From Candidatus Hydrogenedens sp. (lineage in GTDB: Bacteria; Hydrogenedentota; Hydrogenedentia; Hydrogenedentales; Hydrogenedentaceae), in assembly GCA_020216745.1 (NCBI GenBank), contig JAIWNQ010000288.1, positions 1-18,121 on the forward strand: a stretch of DNA of 18,121 nt. Reading direction: 5' to 3'. Below the pieces are notes generated by a model. That model made no database searches, had not been told where the DNA came from, and saw only the letters and a list, made by a program, of their open reading frames with translations. How positions within the stretch are numbered: the first letter of the stretch is position 1; the number at the start of each line of letters is the position of its first letter. Made by a program: the position numbers and the translations under genes. Below, one piece after another: positions 14,645-18,121 of this stretch.

Positions 14645-17600
14645 CTAACCTTTCAACACTCCACGTTTCTTACTATAAGAAACAAACAACATTGCTATCA
14701 TCATGGTCACAATCATAATACCTATATAATTATATGCAGGTATTCCTTTTTCTACATACAGCAATACCTTATCTGAAACATGCACCTCTTTTTCATCACT
14801 GACTTCAACCCAATATGTTCCTGCATCATCAGAAGCAATATCTGAGAGTTCCAATATCGGCGAATCAATACCTACATTCTGTACCTCTTTTCCTGAACCA
14901 AATGGTTGGAATTTCCACTGATAATGTAGTTCACCCAAACCTCCTGAGACCTGTACCTCAAACTGCCACGTATCCCCTTCACCTACCGTTCCACCTATAG
15001 GTTGAACTGCAAAGGAGATATGCTCTGCAATCAGGACTTCCGATGCATTGGTTGTAACGGTATCCTTCACGTCTTTTATTTCAAGCCAATAATGACCTGA
15101 CAAATCAGGTGATAAGTCTGGCGAGATATAAACTATTTCTTCATTATTACCAGGTGCCGGTTCTCCATCTTTATACCACTTATACTGCTTCGGTCCAAAG
15201 CCGATAACTTCAGTCAACTCTCTACCTAATGTAAAATGGTCACCTTCATCAACATACATACGAACATTCTCTAATTCAAATGGAGAAACTAATGGCGTCC
15301 CCACATATACCGTGGCAGTAATGGAATTCACACTTTCACGTTCATCACGTACAACGACATAATAAGCCCCATCCATTTCCGGTGTCGGGTCATTAATTTG
15401 CAATGGATTTTGGTCGCCTACTAAAACGGGACCACCACCATCGTCATACCACCACTGATATACTAAATCTCCTAATCCACCAGATACATTGATTGCCAAA
15501 ACTAATGGCTCATGAATCAGCATATAATAAACTGATTCTAAATTATGTGTAATTTCTAAATGTTCTGCGATAAGCACTTCTGCTGGCGATGAGTTGATTT
15601 CATTACCCGGAACATCATCACCAACAACACAATAGTAGGTTCCAGAATCTGCTGTGGTCAATGGTGTGATAATGTAAGTGGATTGGTTATTCACTCCGGG
15701 AGCCGGCTGACCATCCTTCATCCACTGGTAGCGTATTGTGCCATACCCACCACTTACACCGACCTGTAAGATATGCGACGGGTATTCGCCAACATACGCA
15801 CGCAAACCTGTCGGCTGAGAAGTAATAGTTAGCGGAGCGTCCACTATCATTAAGGATACCGCATCTGATGTTATACTGTCCGTTCCACTGTCCTGTATCA
15901 CCACATCATAGAAGTCTTCATCCGTTTCGGCAAGGTTTTCCAAAGTCAATACATTTCCGCCAGGTTGTTGTGGTAGATTGCCAATGCTGGCTCTACGCCA
16001 TGTGTATGATATCGGCGGAATACCACCGTTAATTTCCACCGTGAACTGCACACTCTGTCCCGGATTCCGCACCGCATTCTGCGGTTGTACCACAATAGTC
16101 AGGTGCGGAACCACAGTTAGATTGCCAGACTGCGACACAACACTGGTGCCGTTGCCATCATCGTCTGTGACGACACAACGATACAAACCACTCTCATTTG
16201 TCGTTGGCGAGGATATAGTAAGAATATCCGTATCTACGCCAGAGTATGGCGATGTATTGGTCAATGCCTCACCATTATCCAAAACACCATTATCGTTCAG
16301 GTCTTTGAACCACAGATACCTATAAGGTCTCACACCACCACTTGCCAACACTGTCAATTGAACAGTTGGTGTGCTTTCATATACCGTAGTCTGTTCCGCT
16401 GGACCATAGACCGCCAACGGGTCATTCACGGTAATCTGGACAGAGTTAGACACTGCTTGCCCATACGGAATAAGACCCAGTTCATCCGTGACCACTACTT
16501 CATACTCTCCGGTATCCTCCGGACCCGCAGGTGATAAATCTAAATACGGCAGATTGGGCGCACCTAAGGATACCCCACCTTTACGCCAATCATAGGATAA
16601 CAAGCCCTTTCCACCCGATGCAGAAACAGTGAGCAACAGCGTCTGACCAGTCGTGTAGTTGCCACCAACAGGCTGACTTGCTATGGTGACTGGCAAATAT
16701 ACCGTCACGTTAACACTATTATCACCCATCTCAGTATGTGTGCTGTCCGTAACTTCAACAGTATATGTCCCAGTGTCAGACAAAGCCACCGGATTGATTG
16801 TCAACGACGGGGTTGAGGTTATTGCAACTTCCTGGCCATTTCTCAACCAGCGATAAGACTTGGTGCCAGTGCCACCAACCACATTCGCATTGATGGTTAA
16901 CGATGCACCTTGATATGTCTCCGCTTGTGTAGGGGTAAGTGCAATGTCCATACCTACCTTGAAGGATACATTAATTCCCTCTGGGATAGTCGTTGTCCAG
17001 ATAGAACCAGACGGAATAGTACCGATATAATAGGTTGGAGAGCCATCCACATATAATTCAACCTCTTTCGCATCCGCTCCACCATTGTTAACGAGGAAAA
17101 TTTGTTTAAAATCTTTAAATGGTGAACTCGAACCTGACAAAACAACCATTTCTACCAGGTCAACTCCGGGAGGTGTGACTTGTGATTTGTTCCAGAAATT
17201 AGATTCAGTAAAACCGCCCGTTGCTGGACCACTGACCAATTGCGGAATTAGTGGAGCATTAATTAACAAATTATAAGGAGCGGGAGCCTTTAACACAGCA
17301 TCATTTTGTGTAGCACCGATAAGGATATCATCCGAAAAAGCGGGATAGGTTGGTGAACGCATATTAGAAATGTGCGTAAATCTACCAATTATGCTCGAAC
17401 TTGCATCTGTGGTATGGTTATTGCACATAACCAATCCACCAGAGGTAAGAATTATACTTCCGTGAAGTTTAAACATACCAGGAGTGCCTAATCCCCCATT
17501 TCCACCAGCACCGGAACTTCCGCTTTGCCCTCCAGTACCTCCTATTCCACCACGACCACCACGACCGCCAGCCCCACCAGCACCACCATTCGCCGCGACA

Positions 17601-18121
17601 GGGAAACACCAACCAGCGGTATTAGCCCAATACCCTACCGTTCCTCCTGCTCCACCACTGCCCCAGCCCCAGTTATCACCGGGGTCAACACCCGCTGAAC
17701 CAGGGTTGAATGGTACAGGAGTAGCACCACTGCCAGGGGCACCTGCAGAAATATCTACCTGACCTCCAAAACTAATTAGACCACGAGTAGATATAACTAC
17801 AACACCACCACCATTACCACCCTTTCCGCCATCGCGTGCTTTCGGTGCAGTTCCACCATTACCACCATTCCCACCACTTCCGCCGGCTCCACCGGCTCCT
17901 CCAGCCCCACCAAGTCCATCTAAATACCCACAATTACCGCAAGGTTGATTCCATGCCGCACCACCTCCACCGCCACTGCCACCACTACCGCCACCACCGG
18001 CTTTGCCACCACCCTGACCTCCACTCCCTCCGCCGCCACCCCCGCCACCGCCTCCACCAGCACCACCTGCCAATGTCAAATCATCCGCAGGTGCTATAAA
18101 TGAGGCATTTCCGCCAGGTGA
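14645..18121 (-). CDS. Glycine-rich, multi-Ig-domain surface protein with C-terminal anchor (partial)
   Basis: At least 1158 residues; the frame stays open to the right edge, with 14 codons (SPGGNASFIAPADD) before the first TTG, so the N-terminus and signal peptide are missing. Residue numbers here count from that TTG. Residues 5-97 and 142-197 are GGX-type glycine-rich arrays interrupted by VVVISTRGLISFGGQVDIS (93-111). Residues 200-375 are a unique beta-rich part. About 376-1109 hold eight Ig-like domains of roughly 90 residues, each with the pattern W-x-x-x-G...SGxY-x-x-x-V-x-D, for example RWLRNGQ (410-416) with DTGTYTVEVTD (435-445). The end has GIPAYNYIG, a hydrophobic helix (1118-1134) and SKKRGVLKG, resembling IPTL-CTERM-like sorting signals. 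It is probably an exported adhesin or surface-layer-type protein held at the membrane. No catalytic domain is seen. Confidence 0.85.
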   Translation of the reverse strand, partial: SPGGNASFIAPADDLTLAGGAGGGGGGGGGGGSGGQGGGKAGGGGSGGSGGGGGAAWNQPCGNCGYLDGLGGAGGAGGAGGSGGNGGNGGTAPKARDGGKGGNGGGVVVISTRGLISFGGQVDISAGAPGSGATPVPFNPGSAGVDPGDNWGWGSGGAGGTVGYWANTAGWCFPVAANGGAGGAGGRGGRGGIGGTGGQSGSSGAGGNGGLGTPGMFKLHGSIILTSGGLVMCNNHTTDASSSIIGRFTHISNMRSPTYPAFSDDILIGATQNDAVLKAPAPYNLLINAPLIPQLVSGPATGGFTESNFWNKSQVTPPGVDLVEMVVLSGSSSPFKDFKQIFLVNNGGADAKEVELYVDGSPTYYIGTIPSGSIWTTTIPEGINVSFKVGMDIALTPTQAETYQGASLTINANVVGGTGTKSYRWLRNGQEVAITSTPSLTINPVALSDTGTYTVEVTDSTHTEMGDNSVNVTVYLPVTIASQPVGGNYTTGQTLLLTVSASGGKGLLSYDWRKGGVSLGAPNLPYLDLSPAGPEDTGEYEVVVTDELGLIPYGQAVSNSVQITVNDPLAVYGPAEQTTVYESTPTVQLTVLASGGVRPYRYLWFKDLNDNGVLDNGEALTNTSPYSGVDTDILTISSPTTNESGLYRCVVTDDDGNGTSVVSQSGNLTVVPHLTIVVQPQNAVRNPGQSVQFTVEINGGIPPISYTWRRASIGNLPQQPGGNVLTLENLAETDEDFYDVVIQDSGTDSITSDAVSLMIVDAPLTITSQPTGLRAYVGEYPSHILQVGVSGGYGTIRYQWMKDGQPAPGVNNQSTYIITPLTTADSGTYYCVVGDDVPGNEINSSPAEVLIAEHLEITHNLESVYYMLIHEPLVLAINVSGGLGDLVYQWWYDDGGGPVLVGDQNPLQINDPTPEMDGAYYVVVRDERESVNSITATVYVGTPLVSPFELENVRMYVDEGDHFTLGRELTEVIGFGPKQYKWYKDGEPAPGNNEEIVYISPDLSPDLSGHYWLEIKDVKDTVTTNASEVLIAEHISFAVQPIGGTVGEGDTWQFEVQVSGGLGELHYQWKFQPFGSGKEVQNVGIDSPILELSDIASDDAGTYWVEVSDEKEVHVSDKVLLYVEKGIPAYNYIGIMIVTMMIAMLFVSYSKKRGVLKG
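14753..16954 (-). repeat. Eight tandem Ig-like domain repeats within the surface protein
   Basis: The approximate domains, in residues counted from the TTG at 18079, are 376-460, 462-551, 552-656, 657-747, 748-837, 838-926, 927-1017 and 1018-1109. Most have VSGG or similar about 30 residues in, followed by Y-x-W and then the D/S-SGxY core strand. Domain 3 carries an extra loop of the kind seen near calcium sites (DLNDNGVLDNGE, 593-604). Domains 5-6 and 7-8 look like a copied pair. Confidence 0.75.
17494..18068 (-). repeat. GGX glycine-rich coding repeats
   Basis: Imperfect GGN-codon repeats encode arrays such as GGAGGAGGAGGSGGNGG and GGAGGRGGRGGIGGTGG. They are separated by a short hydrophobic beta stretch and by a segment with CGNC (47-50). 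The plus strand therefore reads as ccaccacc-type repeats. The composition is locally far more GC-rich than the rest of the window because of the Gly codons. Confidence 0.8.

Noticed and set aside
17484..17762. Plus-strand ORF with a proline-rich product (PPAPPAPP type)
   Set aside because: It is the complement of the GGX glycine codons of the minus-strand surface protein; the repeat makes long open frames on both strands.
18077..18079. TTG as the start of the surface-protein gene
   Set aside because: The frame continues open for 14 more codons to the window edge, and no signal peptide or ribosome site is present.
1..18121. tRNA, rRNA, insertion sequence or CRISPR array
   Set aside because: I found no cloverleaf-like segments, transposase motifs, terminal inverted repeats or regularly spaced direct repeats of CRISPR size.

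Overview
This is an AT-rich bacterial chromosomal stretch with eleven protein genes and no RNA genes, insertion sequences or CRISPR arrays that I can see. The gene mix suggests a free-living Gram-negative bacterium of the Planctomycetes/Verrucomicrobia/Lentisphaerae/Hydrogenedentes type. The markers are a Tat-exported Gfo/Idh/MocA oxidoreductase, large secreted or anchored TIM-barrel hydrolases, a giant glycine-rich and Ig-repeat surface protein with a C-terminal membrane anchor, and a lipoprotein with a TTR-like fold. The lineage is inferred from gene style, not from a marker gene.

Layout. Positions 2-1271 (+) hold the end of an ABC exporter ATPase, overlapped by a small lipoprotein gene. 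Positions 1345-2622 (-) hold a Tat-signal oxidoreductase. It is divergent from a 966-residue secreted glycoside-hydrolase-like protein at 2722-5622 (+). Positions 5748-7645 (+) carry an AAA ATPase and a TOPRIM/DUF4276-like partner, joined by an ATGA overlap; this looks like a compact two-gene defence module and is the best candidate here for a little-described system. Positions 7923-10071 (+) hold mtaB, the tRNA ms2t6A methylthiotransferase, and larE, a sacrificial sulfur transferase of the three-cysteine type. The remainder is on the minus strand: a membrane-anchored GH31 enzyme (10143-11873), a fused alpha-beta 2-oxoacid dehydrogenase E1 (11890-14427) just upstream of it in one likely operon, and the C-terminal 1158 residues of a glycine-rich plus eight-Ig-domain surface protein (14645-18121, open at the window edge).

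Themes. Three genes concern carbohydrate or sugar handling at the cell surface: the oxidoreductase, the TIM-barrel protein and the GH31 enzyme. Two genes concern sulfur insertion chemistry. A 9-bp tandem repeat built on the palindrome GTCNGAC occurs right after the stop codons of two unrelated genes. Strand composition changes between blocks: in sampled lines the plus strand is clearly G-rich across about 2700-7600 and mostly C-rich in the right flank, which may mark a rearranged or acquired block. No gene-free stretch exceeds 300 bases; the longest is 7646-7922.
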